Source: Desulfotignum sp032250905 (GTDB lineage Bacteria; Desulfobacterota; Desulfobacteria; Desulfobacterales; Desulfobacteraceae). Taken from it: a stretch of 64,000 nt of DNA. Made by a program: the position numbers and the translations under genes. The stretch lies in the NCBI GenBank assembly GCA_032250905.1, contig JAVVEQ010000002.1, positions 62,001-126,000 of the forward strand, written 5' to 3'. Shown here in pieces: positions 51,672-60,317 of this stretch. The stretch's first letter is position 1; each line of letters starts with the position of its first letter. The notes beneath the pieces were generated by a model, which did no database searches, was not told where the DNA came from, and saw only the letters and a list, made by a program, of their open reading frames with translations.

Positions 51672-52943
51672 ATGATGAGAAATATCAGTGTCCGGCTCTG
51701 GCTCACGGTTCTGTTTGCAGTTCCGGCCGGTTTCTATTTCATGCCCTGGATCAGCCGGTCCGGGTCCGGCCCGGGGATGATGGGTTTCTTTTTCTTTTTT
51801 TCAGGGATGTGTTATGGCTGTATCAGCCTTCTGATGCACCTGGCCGGTACCCGGATGATTCAAAAACGGATTCAGGAGGCGGAAGTCTGGGAGCAGGCCG
51901 GCATTCCCGCGCGGGCTGAAAAAAAATATCTTCAGGCGGTCCGGATCTATGATTCCTTTTTACTGTCTCCCATTCTATCTAAAAAAATAACGTCAAAGAT
52001 CACCCGGGCCCTGGCCCGGTTTGCATTGACATTTGATCGAAAATACGGCGATTTCAGCCGGGCGGTTCAGGAATATCTGGCATCCGCCCCCCATGATGAG
52101 GCGGTGGCGACTCTTTGGCTGCAACAGCTGTGCAGGGACAAGCTCGTTACCACACAGGACCAGGCCCTGTTAACCCGCCTGGCCCGGTATCATTCCGGCA
52201 ATCCCGGGCTGCTTGGGCTGCTGACCCGGATTTTTCTTGATTCCAGGCGCATGGATTTCACGGCCAGACAAATCTATGCCCAGGTGATGGAAGATCCGGG
52301 ATTGAAACACCGTTTTCAAAAGAATATTGAGGCGTTGACAGGGACACCGCCTGAACCCATACCATCGGTTTACAAAAAACCGGTTCAAAAAAGACGAGAA
52401 AAAAGAGAGACAACTGAAAAAATTTCTGAAGCACCACCCGCTGCCGCCTGGATTTGGCAAAGCATTCCGGGTTGGGCTGGCAGGACCCGGAACTGTGTTG
52501 CGGCAGCATACCGGGCAACGGGCGCTTTCTCCGGGCGGCTCGATACCGTCATCGGCAGACAGACCCAGTGGCGGTTTTATCTTAAAGCCGGATTTATGGG
52601 GGTGCTGTGCGTTGGTATGGCCGTGTTTATCTATCATACCATTTCTTATCTCAAGACGCCGGAGCCGGTGGCGAAAACTGAAATTGTTATTAAAGAAAGG
52701 GTGCCAAAGCCATTCACCATCCAGGTGGCGGCCTATCTGGCCGATACCCATGCCAGGGAGTATGTGGCCCTGCTGACCCGGCAGGGCGTGGATGCCCGCA
52801 TAAAAAAAACCACCGCAGGTGGCAAAACCTGGTATCTGATCCATGTGTCGGAGTTTGAAACCCGCAAGACCGCGGCCACGTATGGCAATCAATTGAAATC
52901 AGAACATATTATTGAAGAATTTTTTGTCACCAATAAAGAATAA
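51672..52943 (+). CDS. SPOR-domain membrane protein
   Basis: A 423-residue protein. Two N-terminal hydrophobic segments (RLWLTVLFAVPAGFYFMPW and FFFFFSGMCYGCISLLM) precede a helical cytoplasmic-like region with possible TPR-type repeats (about 80-230). A further helix (AGFMGVLCVGMAVFIYHTIS, about 312-331) leads to a C-terminal SPOR domain (FTIQVAAYLADTHAREYV...WYLIHVSEFET) that binds denuded glycans at septa. I placed the start at ATG 51672, six bases after the PBP stop. A role with the PBP in septal or polar wall synthesis is inferred. Confidence 0.8.
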   Translation: MMRNISVRLWLTVLFAVPAGFYFMPWISRSGSGPGMMGFFFFFSGMCYGCISLLMHLAGTRMIQKRIQEAEVWEQAGIPARAEKKYLQAVRIYDSFLLSPILSKKITSKITRALARFALTFDRKYGDFSRAVQEYLASAPHDEAVATLWLQQLCRDKLVTTQDQALLTRLARYHSGNPGLLGLLTRIFLDSRRMDFTARQIYAQVMEDPGLKHRFQKNIEALTGTPPEPIPSVYKKPVQKRREKRETTEKISEAPPAAAWIWQSIPGWAGRTRNCVAAAYRATGAFSGRLDTVIGRQTQWRFYLKAGFMGVLCVGMAVFIYHTISYLKTPEPVAKTEIVIKERVPKPFTIQVAAYLADTHAREYVALLTRQGVDARIKKTTAGGKTWYLIHVSEFETRKTAATYGNQLKSEHIIEEFFVTNKE

Positions 52944-52956
52944 AAGGAGTGTCATC

Positions 52957-53253
52957 ATGATTATTGTTTCCAACGTCACCTATCCCCCTGAAAGTACCCG
53001 TGAGATTGCCAAACGGTATTTAACCGCGCCGCCTCTGCCGGAGTTCATCACGAAAAAAGGTCCTTACATCTCTGCCAGCAGACGGACGGGCATGCATTCT
53101 CTGACCTATTACGAACTGGACAACAGCCGCCTGGCAGAAGGGTTGCAGGCCATCGGGGACAGTCTGGCCATTTATTTCGGCGTGCCGGGATATCAGTATG
53201 AGATCAAGCCCTATTTCGAGCTGGAGGAAGGGTTGAGCATCCTGGGGCTTTAG
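52957..53253 (+). CDS. Uncharacterised small protein with possible dimeric alpha-beta-barrel-like fold
   Basis: A 98-residue soluble protein (MIIVSNVTYPPESTREIAKR ... PEFITKKGPYISASRRTGMHSL ... LAIYFGVPGYQYEIKPYFE). A strand-helix-strand pattern with an aromatic centre is compatible with a ferredoxin-like fold, but I do not recognise the family. AAAGGAG sits ten bases before ATG 52957, fixing the start; an upstream ATG at 52912 lies in the SPOR gene. It converges on dus. Confidence 0.65.
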   Translation: MIIVSNVTYPPESTREIAKRYLTAPPLPEFITKKGPYISASRRTGMHSLTYYELDNSRLAEGLQAIGDSLAIYFGVPGYQYEIKPYFELEEGLSILGL

Positions 53254-53267
53254 GCCTCTTCTGCAAC

Positions 53268-54293
53268 CTATACAAACAGGTTCAGATTGGGGACAGTCAG
53301 GGTTTCCGGGTAGGGATTGAACAATTGATCAATGGCATGTTTCATCTCATCCATGGTTTTTGCCCGGTTCAACTGTTTCAGCAAAAACAGTGAAAACTTG
53401 AAATTGGCACAGAAATAGGGTGCGAATTTTTTAAACAGCTTCAGGTTGAAGGGCGATGGATAGTGATGGTTCACCAGTTCGAGCATACGCCGGGCCGTGG
53501 TGTGGTAAATAGTTTCATCCACTTGTTTTGTTCTGGTCCACTGGCTGAAAATCCAGGGCCGGGCCACTGCCATGCGGCCCAGTGAAAGCCCCTGACATCC
53601 GGTTTGCGTCAGCATACGGATGCCGTCTTCCGGGGTAAAGAGATTGCCGTTGCCGAACACCGGGATGGTGACAGCGTTCTGCACCTGGGTGATGATATCC
53701 CATCTCGGCGGCCGGTTGCGGCGGTCCGGGGCCACCCGGGGGTGAAAGGTCAATGCGTCGGCACCGGCACCTTCAAACCGGTCTGCCATGTCTGTCGCGA
53801 ATTGCGGATCATCAGACCACCCGGTGCGGAATTTGACAAACACCGGGATTTTTACCGCCTTTCTGACGGCTGCCACAATGCGGGCCGATTGCTCCGGGGT
53901 TTTCAGCAGTGCAGCACCGCAGCCTTTTTTACAGATGGCCGCCACAGAACACCCGAAATTCAGGTCCACCCCAAAAAATCCTTCCTGCTCGATGCGCTGA
54001 GCGGCCCGGGCCATCACATCCGGGTCCGCACCAAAAATCTGGCACACCGTATACGGCAGCTCCAGGTTGCGCCAGCGGAACACCATTGAGATGGCAGGAT
54101 TTTCATGGGGAACCGCTTTTGCGGAACACATGCCGGTGAACAGGAGTCCGAATCCCCCCTGTTCCGCCACCAGTTCCCTGAAAGCCACATGCCCGATGCC
54201 GGCCATGGGTGCCAGCACCATCCGGCCATTGATGGTCCTGTTGCCGATGCCCAGCGGCGTGGTCAAATATCCGGCCAGATCGACTGGAGTCAT
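53268..54293 (-). CDS. dus: tRNA-dihydrouridine synthase
   Basis: A 341-residue FMN-dependent Dus family protein that reduces uridine in tRNA D-loops. The N-terminal LAPMAGIGHVAFRELV, the DLNFGCSVAAICKKGCG segment with the catalytic Cys, VFVKFRTGW and VFGNGNLFTPEDG are family patterns. The Cys context reads GCS where GCP is usual. Which D site it serves (DusA, B or C type) cannot be told. It is divergent from the methylmalonyl-CoA operon. Confidence 0.93.
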   Translation of the reverse strand: MTPVDLAGYLTTPLGIGNRTINGRMVLAPMAGIGHVAFRELVAEQGGFGLLFTGMCSAKAVPHENPAISMVFRWRNLELPYTVCQIFGADPDVMARAAQRIEQEGFFGVDLNFGCSVAAICKKGCGAALLKTPEQSARIVAAVRKAVKIPVFVKFRTGWSDDPQFATDMADRFEGAGADALTFHPRVAPDRRNRPPRWDIITQVQNAVTIPVFGNGNLFTPEDGIRMLTQTGCQGLSLGRMAVARPWIFSQWTRTKQVDETIYHTTARRMLELVNHHYPSPFNLKLFKKFAPYFCANFKFSLFLLKQLNRAKTMDEMKHAIDQLFNPYPETLTVPNLNLFV

Positions 54294-54392
54294 TGGGTGT
54301 CAAATTCCATGGTTCCAAGTGGGTGAAGTCAATTTCATTCAGGCTCAGAGAATAATGATTGCCTGCGTGGATGTCAATTCATTTGGGTTTTC

Positions 54393-54469
54393 AAAATCAG
54401 GGTTTTGCAGGAGCCAAATGATGTATCTCGTCCGGCACAGCGGAGCGGCCTGCTGAACACCCTGATTTT
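54393..54469. repeat. Long imperfect inverted repeat in the dus-mce intergenic region
   Basis: AAAATCAGGGT (54393-54403) is the exact reverse complement of ACCCTGATTTT (54459-54469). A second, inner pair GCAGG (54406-54410) / CCTGC (54449-54453) continues the stem after small bulges, around a loop of about 38 bases. Upstream of the mce promoter it could encode a structured RNA or be a remnant element; function unknown. Apart from this and the promoter, the 290-bp gap has nothing convincing. Confidence 0.6.
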
Positions 54470-54498
54470 AATTAGTATTCTATTATAATCAATTAAGG

Positions 54499-54528
54499 TT
54501 GACTTTCATCGGGTGATCCCACTATAGA
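54499..54528 (+). promoter_or_regulatory. Predicted promoter of the methylmalonyl-CoA/succinate operon
   Basis: TTGACT (54499-54504), an 18-base spacer and TATAGA (54523-54528), about 55 bp before the mce start codon. An AGGAGGGGG site precedes the ATG at 54584. Confidence 0.6.
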
Positions 54529-54583
54529 TAGGGGTTATGAGAATTGTGGGTTAACGTGGCATGAATAAGGAGGGGGAACCAAC

Positions 54584-54985
54584 ATGAAAATACTGAAAAT
54601 CGACCATCTGGGCATTGCAGTGAACAGCATTGACGGCCGTAAAAATTTCTGGACGGACGGACTGGGGCTCTCTTTGGAAGGCACGGAAACTGTTGCAGAA
54701 CAGAAAGTGACCACCGCTTTTCTGCCGGTGGGAGAAAGCGAGGTGGAACTGCTGGAATCCACAGCCCCGGACGGACCCATTGCCAAATACATCGAAAAAA
54801 AAGGCGAAGGCATTCAGCATGTGGCGTTTCGGGTGGAAAATATCGAAGAAGCCCTGGCGGAACTCAAGGAAAAAGGGATTCAACTGATCGATGAAACCCC
54901 CAGAAAAGGGGCCGGCGGCGCGAAGATCGCTTTTCTGCATCCCAAGGCCACAGCCGGGGTCCTTGTGGAATTGTGTGAACGGTAA
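54584..54985 (+). CDS. mce: Methylmalonyl-CoA epimerase
   Basis: A 133-residue VOC-fold enzyme that interconverts (S)- and (R)-methylmalonyl-CoA. Metal ligands are visible as His in KIDHLGIAV, His in GIQHVAFRVENIEEA and Glu in GVLVELCER. The length is typical. It starts the operon mce-mcm-meaB-sucCD-frdCAB and links propionyl-CoA metabolism to the mutase 56 bp downstream. Confidence 0.95.
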   Translation: MKILKIDHLGIAVNSIDGRKNFWTDGLGLSLEGTETVAEQKVTTAFLPVGESEVELLESTAPDGPIAKYIEKKGEGIQHVAFRVENIEEALAELKEKGIQLIDETPRKGAGGAKIAFLHPKATAGVLVELCER

Positions 54986-55041
54986 AAAAGAAAAAGGCAA
55001 CGCCTGAAATAACCTGTGACAGACAAATTTGGAGGATAACC

Positions 55042-57162
55042 ATGTCTCACCTGTCTGATATCGAAAAATGGGAAGCGCTCGCCGAAAAGGAACTGCGGGG
55101 AAAACCGTTGTCATCTCTGACCCGGAAAACACCGGAAGGGATCGACATTAAACCGCTGTATACCGATCTGGATACCAGGGATCTGGAATGTGCAGGCACT
55201 CTGCCCGGGTTCAACCCTTTTGTCAGGGGCCCCAAGGCCACCATGTATGCGGGAAGGCCCTGGACCATCCGCCAGTATGCCGGGTTTTCCACGGCAAAGG
55301 AATCCAACGAATTCTACCGAAGGAACCTGGCCGCCGGCCAGAAAGGTCTGTCCGTGGCCTTTGACCTGGCCACCCACCGGGGATATGATTCAGATCACCC
55401 CCGGGTGACCGGGGATGTGGGCAAGGCCGGGGTGGCCATCGATTCGGTGGAGGACATGAAAATTCTTTTCGACCGGATTCCCCTGGACCAGATGTCGGTG
55501 TCCATGACCATGAACGGGGCGGTGCTGCCCATCCTGGCCGGGTATATCGTGGCCGCCGAAGAGCAGGGAGTCAAACATGAGCAGCTTACCGGCACCATCC
55601 AGAACGACATTCTCAAGGAATACCTGACCCGCAACACCTATATCTATCCACCGGAACCCTCCATGCGGATCATTTCCGACATCATCGGTTTCTGTTCCGA
55701 TCACATGCCCAAATTCAACACCATCAGCATCTCCGGGTACCATATCATGGAAGCCGGGGCCGATTCCGTGCTTCAGACCGCGTTCACCCTGGCCGACGGC
55801 CTGGAATATGTCAAGGCGGCCCTGGCCACAGGCCTGGATATCGACAAATTTGCACCCAGGCTTTCCTTTTTCTTCGGCATCGGCATGAATTTTTTCATGG
55901 ATATCGCCATGCTCAGGGCGGCCCGGTTTCTCTGGGCCGAACTGATGGGGCAGTTCAATCCCCAAAACCCCAAATCCAAGATGCTACGCACCCATTGCCA
56001 GACATCGGGATGGAGCCTGACCCAGCAGGATCCTTACAACAACATTATCCGTACCACCCTGGAATGTCTGTCCGCTGTGCTGGGCGGGACCCAGAGCCTG
56101 CACACCAACTCCTTTGACGAGGCCGTTGGCCTGCCTACGGAGCTGTCCGCAAGAATTTCTCGGAACACCCAGATTATTGTCCAGGACGAAACCCATATCT
56201 GTGACGTGGTGGATCCCCTGGGCGGTTCCTATTATGTGGAGACCCTGACCCAGAACATCATTGATGAGGTCAGAAAGATTTTAAAGGAGATCGAGGATCT
56301 GGGGGGCATGGCCAGAGCCATCGAATCCGGTATGCCCAAAATGCGCATCGAAGAGGTGGCGGCCCGGCGCCAGGCCCGCATTGACCAGGGTCAGGATGTG
56401 ATCGTGGGGGTCAACAAATACCGGGTGGATGAGGAAACCCCCATCCCGGTCAGAGAGGTGTCTGAGGAAGTCCGCAACGAGCAGGTGGCCCGTCTGGAAA
56501 AAATCCGGAAAACCCGGGACAACGAAGCTGTGAAAAAAGCCCTGGATGACATCACCAGTGCGTGTGAAACCGGGGAAAATCTTCTGGCTGTCTGCCTTCC
56601 CGCTGTCCGGGCCAGGGCCACGGTCGGGGAGATCTCCGATGCCATGGAAAAGGTGTTCACCCGGTTTGTGGCCACCACCCAGTGCATTTCCGGGGTGTAT
56701 GCTCAGAATGCGGATCCCGAGATCCTCGCATCCTTGCGCAAGCGCACCGCAGATTTTGAAAAAAAGACGGGCCGCCGTCCCAGAATACTTCTTTCCAAGA
56801 TGGGTCAGGATGGCCATGACCGCGGGGTCAAGGTGATTGCGACAGCTTACGCGGATTTTGGGTTTGATGTGGATCTGGGCCCCATGTTCCAGACCCCGGA
56901 AGAGGGCGCCAAAATGGCAGTGGAAAACGATGTGCATGTGGTGGGCGTTTCCAGTCTGGCCGCAGGCCATAAAACCCTGGTACCCCGGGTGATCGAGGAA
57001 CTTAAAAAGCAGGGGGCATCAGACATCAAAGTGGTGGTAGGCGGCATTATTCCGCCCGGAGATTATGATTTTCTGAAAAAAGCCGGGGCAGCCGGAATTT
57101 TCGGGCCCGGCACCGTGGTGACCGATTCTGCCAATCAGATCCTCAACATCCTGGGGGCGTAA
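55042..57162 (+). CDS. mcm: Methylmalonyl-CoA mutase (adenosylcobalamin-dependent)
   Basis: A 706-residue full-length large-subunit mutase that interconverts methylmalonyl-CoA and succinyl-CoA. The TIM-barrel half has GPKATMYAGRPWTIRQYAGF, MTMNGAVLPIL and LGGTQSLHTNSFDEA. The C-terminal B12 domain has QDGHDRGVKV (DxHxxG, near residue 590) and VGGIIPPGDY. Single-gene form; no separate small subunit is present. Its chaperone MeaB follows directly. In a sulfate reducer it serves propionate oxidation or succinate interconversion. Confidence 0.97.
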   Translation: MSHLSDIEKWEALAEKELRGKPLSSLTRKTPEGIDIKPLYTDLDTRDLECAGTLPGFNPFVRGPKATMYAGRPWTIRQYAGFSTAKESNEFYRRNLAAGQKGLSVAFDLATHRGYDSDHPRVTGDVGKAGVAIDSVEDMKILFDRIPLDQMSVSMTMNGAVLPILAGYIVAAEEQGVKHEQLTGTIQNDILKEYLTRNTYIYPPEPSMRIISDIIGFCSDHMPKFNTISISGYHIMEAGADSVLQTAFTLADGLEYVKAALATGLDIDKFAPRLSFFFGIGMNFFMDIAMLRAARFLWAELMGQFNPQNPKSKMLRTHCQTSGWSLTQQDPYNNIIRTTLECLSAVLGGTQSLHTNSFDEAVGLPTELSARISRNTQIIVQDETHICDVVDPLGGSYYVETLTQNIIDEVRKILKEIEDLGGMARAIESGMPKMRIEEVAARRQARIDQGQDVIVGVNKYRVDEETPIPVREVSEEVRNEQVARLEKIRKTRDNEAVKKALDDITSACETGENLLAVCLPAVRARATVGEISDAMEKVFTRFVATTQCISGVYAQNADPEILASLRKRTADFEKKTGRRPRILLSKMGQDGHDRGVKVIATAYADFGFDVDLGPMFQTPEEGAKMAVENDVHVVGVSSLAAGHKTLVPRVIEELKKQGASDIKVVVGGIIPPGDYDFLKKAGAAGIFGPGTVVTDSANQILNILGA

Positions 57163-57165
57163 CCC

Positions 57166-58140
57166 ATGCTGGATATGGACCAGGAAACACTGATCCAGGG
57201 AATCAAGGACAGAAACCGGCGTATGATCGCCAAGACCATGACGTTGATCGAAAGCCGGGTGCCGGGCCACCAGGAGATGGCGTCAAAGATCATGGAACAG
57301 ATCCTGCCAATGACCGGCAATAGTATCCGTTTAGGGGTGACCGGTGTCCCCGGGGTGGGAAAAAGCACGTTTATCGAGAATTTAGGGGTCTATCTGGCCG
57401 ATGCCGGCCACCAGGTGGCGGTCCTGGCTGTGGACCCCTCCAGCAAACGCAGTGGCGGGTCGATTCTGGGGGACAAGACCCGGATGGAAAAACTGGCCTC
57501 CCATGCCAACGCCTTTATCCGGCCCTCCCCGGCCGGAGATACCCTGGGCGGTGTGGCGGCCAAAACACGGGAGAATATGCTTGTGTGCGAGGCCGCCGGG
57601 TTTGACGTCATCCTGGTGGAAACCGTGGGTGTGGGTCAGTCTGAGACGGCCGTGGCTGCCATGGTGGATTTTTTCCTGGTGCTCATGATCGCCGGGGCCG
57701 GAGACGAGCTGCAGGGCATCAAAAAAGGGGTTCTGGAACTGGCGGACGGTATTGCCATCAATAAGGCGGACGGCGACAACCAGGACCGGGTGGCCAGGGC
57801 CAAAAAAGATCTGGAAAACGCCATGCACCTCATCCTGCCGGCCTCGGCTACCTGGCAGACCCCGGTGATGACCTGCTCGTCCATTGAGGAGAACGGCACT
57901 GTGCCTGTGTGGGAAAAAGTGCTGGAACACCAGAGAATTTTCAAGACGTCCGGAGAGTTTGACCTGCGCCGGAAAAGCCAGGCCCTGGAATGGATGTGGA
58001 CCCTGGTGGAGGACGGATTGAAACAGATGTTTAAAAACAACCGGAAGATCAACGCGCAGATTCCAGTGGTGTCCAATCAGGTGGCCAAAGGAGAGATCTC
58101 TCCGTCCGCCGCGGCCCGGACACTGCTGTCGAATTTATAG
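57166..58140 (+). CDS. meaB: Methylmalonyl-CoA mutase chaperone GTPase MeaB
   Basis: A 324-residue G3E-family GTPase of the MeaB/ArgK group. The P-loop is GVPGVGKSTFIE, switch-like DPSSKRSGGSILGDKTRM and ETVGVGQSE follow, and the base-recognition region has NKADGDN. MeaB protects and reloads the mutase with adenosylcobalamin. It starts three bases after the mutase stop. Confidence 0.96.
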   Translation: MLDMDQETLIQGIKDRNRRMIAKTMTLIESRVPGHQEMASKIMEQILPMTGNSIRLGVTGVPGVGKSTFIENLGVYLADAGHQVAVLAVDPSSKRSGGSILGDKTRMEKLASHANAFIRPSPAGDTLGGVAAKTRENMLVCEAAGFDVILVETVGVGQSETAVAAMVDFFLVLMIAGAGDELQGIKKGVLELADGIAINKADGDNQDRVARAKKDLENAMHLILPASATWQTPVMTCSSIEENGTVPVWEKVLEHQRIFKTSGEFDLRRKSQALEWMWTLVEDGLKQMFKNNRKINAQIPVVSNQVAKGEISPSAAARTLLSNL

Positions 58141-58234
58141 TCAGTGGGGTCAGGAGCAGCTGATTGACTTTTTATTTTCAAAAGAAGCCGGTAAGCCAGG
58201 ACTGATTCCACCCCAATAACAAAGGAAATGGTAA

Positions 58235-59395
58235 ATGAAGATACATGAATATCAAGCAAAACACTTGTTTGCTCAGTACCAGGTACCGGTGCCTGAAGGA
58301 CGACCGGCCTTTTCCGTGGCAGAAGCGGTGTCGGCGGCCAGAGAACTGGGTGGATATCCTGTGGTGGTCAAGGCCCAGATCCATGCCGGGGGCCGGGGAA
58401 AAGGCGGCGGTGTCAAGCTGGCCCACTCCGAAGAAGAGGTGGAAACCCTGGCCGGACAGATGCTGGGCATGACCCTGGTGACCCACCAGACCGGGCCGGA
58501 AGGCCGGACCGTGAAAAAGCTGTTTATAGAAGCAGGGCAGCAGATCCAGAAGGAGTTTTACTTGAGCCTGCTCATGGACCGGGCCACGGCCACTGTGGTG
58601 ATCATGGCCAGTAAGGACGGGGGCATGGATATTGAGCAAGTGGCAGCCACAACCCCGGAACGGATCATCAAGGTCCATGTGAATCCGCTCATGGGGGTTC
58701 AGGGATATCAGCTGCGGGAGGTCGGGTTTGGCCTGGAACTTCCGTCGGCAGCCATGAAAGGATTTTCTTCCCTCCTGTCCAGCCTTTACAAATTCTTCAT
58801 GGCCAACGACTGTACCCTGGTGGAGATTAATCCGTTGATCCTGACTTCGGATGATCAGGTCATGGCCCTGGACGCCAAGGTGGATTTCGATTCCAACGCC
58901 CTGTTCCGGCACAAGGACCTGCTGAAACTGCGGGATCTGGACGAGGAAGATCCCATGGAAGTGGAAGCCTCTAAATACAATCTCAATTACATCAATCTGG
59001 ACGGCAATGTGGGCAATATTGTCAATGGTGCCGGCCTGGCCATGGCCACCATGGATATCATCAAAAATGCCGGGGCCCGCCCCGCCAATTTCATGGATGT
59101 GGGGGGCGGGGCCTCCGCCGAACAGGTGGAGAACGCGTTTCGCATCATCCTGGCGGATACCAAAGTCAAGGCCGTGCTCATCAACATTTTCGGCGGAATT
59201 CTCAGGTGTGACGTGTTTGCCAGAGGGGTGGTGGATGCTGCCAAGAAAACCGGCGTCACTGTGCCGGTGGTGGTGCGTATGGAGGGCACCAACGTGGAAG
59301 AAGGCCGACGAATCCTTTCGGAGAGTGGATTGAACCTGACCAGTGCATCAGATCTGTCTGATGCCGCCAAAAAAATCGCAGCAGCGGTGAACTAA
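58235..59395 (+). CDS. sucC: Succinyl-CoA synthetase beta subunit
   Basis: A 386-residue ATP-grasp protein, MKIHEYQAKHLFAQYQVPVP at the start and VVKAQIHAGGRGKGGGVKLA for nucleotide binding, GGGASAEQVENAF and NIFGGILRCDVFA near the CoA/succinate end. With SucD it converts succinyl-CoA to succinate with ATP or GTP synthesis. A 94-bp gap with a single good ribosome binding site separates it from meaB. Confidence 0.97.
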   Translation: MKIHEYQAKHLFAQYQVPVPEGRPAFSVAEAVSAARELGGYPVVVKAQIHAGGRGKGGGVKLAHSEEEVETLAGQMLGMTLVTHQTGPEGRTVKKLFIEAGQQIQKEFYLSLLMDRATATVVIMASKDGGMDIEQVAATTPERIIKVHVNPLMGVQGYQLREVGFGLELPSAAMKGFSSLLSSLYKFFMANDCTLVEINPLILTSDDQVMALDAKVDFDSNALFRHKDLLKLRDLDEEDPMEVEASKYNLNYINLDGNVGNIVNGAGLAMATMDIIKNAGARPANFMDVGGGASAEQVENAFRIILADTKVKAVLINIFGGILRCDVFARGVVDAAKKTGVTVPVVVRMEGTNVEEGRRILSESGLNLTSASDLSDAAKKIAAAVN

Positions 59396-59409
59396 AGGAG
59401 AGCAGGGTT

Positions 59410-60276
59410 GTGAGTATATTTGTAAATAAGAACACAAAAGTACTGGTCCAGGGGATTACCGGCAATGAAGGCAGTTTCCACACCAGACAGTGCATGGCTT
59501 ACGGGACCCGCGTCGTGGCCGGCGTGACCCCGGGCAAAGGCGGACAGGCCATGGACGGCGTCCCGGTATTCAATACCGTGGCAAAAGCCGTACAGGAGAC
59601 AGGGGCGGATGCATCATTGATTTTTGTACCCCCACCGTTTGGAGCAGATGCCATCATGGAGGCAGCCGATGCCGGGGTATCTCTGATCGTGGCCATCACC
59701 GAAGGCATCCCTGTCCTGGATATGGTGAAAGTTAAAAATTTTCTGAGCAGTAAAAAGTGCCGCCTCATCGGGCCCAACTGTCCGGGCATCATTACCCCGG
59801 ATGAGTGCAAGATCGGAATCATGCCGGGGATGATTCACAAAAAAGGCCATGTCGGCGTCGTGTCCCGGTCCGGGACCCTGACCTATGAGGTGGTGGACCA
59901 GCTGACCAGACTCGGCATGGGCCAGTCCACCTGCATCGGTATCGGCGGAGACCCGGTGAACGGCACCCATTTCATTGATGTGCTGTCTGCATTTGAGGCA
60001 GACCCGGAGACCCATGGCATGGTGATGGTGGGAGAGATCGGGGGCAGTGCCGAGGAAGAGGCTGCCGCCTATATCAGGGCCCATGTCACCAAGCCGGTGG
60101 TGGGATTCATCGCAGGGCTCACGGCCCCGCCGGGCAGGCGTATGGGGCATGCCGGTGCTATTATCTCCGGGTCCAGCGGCACCGGAGAGGCCAAAATCCA
60201 GGCGTTCAAAGAAAATGGCATCCATGTGTGTGAGAATCTTGGGCGTATCGGACAGATCTGCAAAGAGACATTTTAG
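59410..60276 (+). CDS. sucD: Succinyl-CoA synthetase alpha subunit
   Basis: A 288-residue CoA-binding subunit that becomes phosphorylated on His during catalysis. The CoA site lies in VQGITGNEGSFHTRQ; the phospho-His is in RRMGHAGAIISGSSGT. The start is GTG 59410, after an AGGAGAG site. It completes the SucCD pair and lies 41 bp before frdC. Confidence 0.97.
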   Translation: MSIFVNKNTKVLVQGITGNEGSFHTRQCMAYGTRVVAGVTPGKGGQAMDGVPVFNTVAKAVQETGADASLIFVPPPFGADAIMEAADAGVSLIVAITEGIPVLDMVKVKNFLSSKKCRLIGPNCPGIITPDECKIGIMPGMIHKKGHVGVVSRSGTLTYEVVDQLTRLGMGQSTCIGIGGDPVNGTHFIDVLSAFEADPETHGMVMVGEIGGSAEEEAAAYIRAHVTKPVVGFIAGLTAPPGRRMGHAGAIISGSSGTGEAKIQAFKENGIHVCENLGRIGQICKETF

Positions 60277-60317
60277 CTGACCCTGGGGTCGGCCTGGACC
60301 ATAAAAGGAGGTTACCA

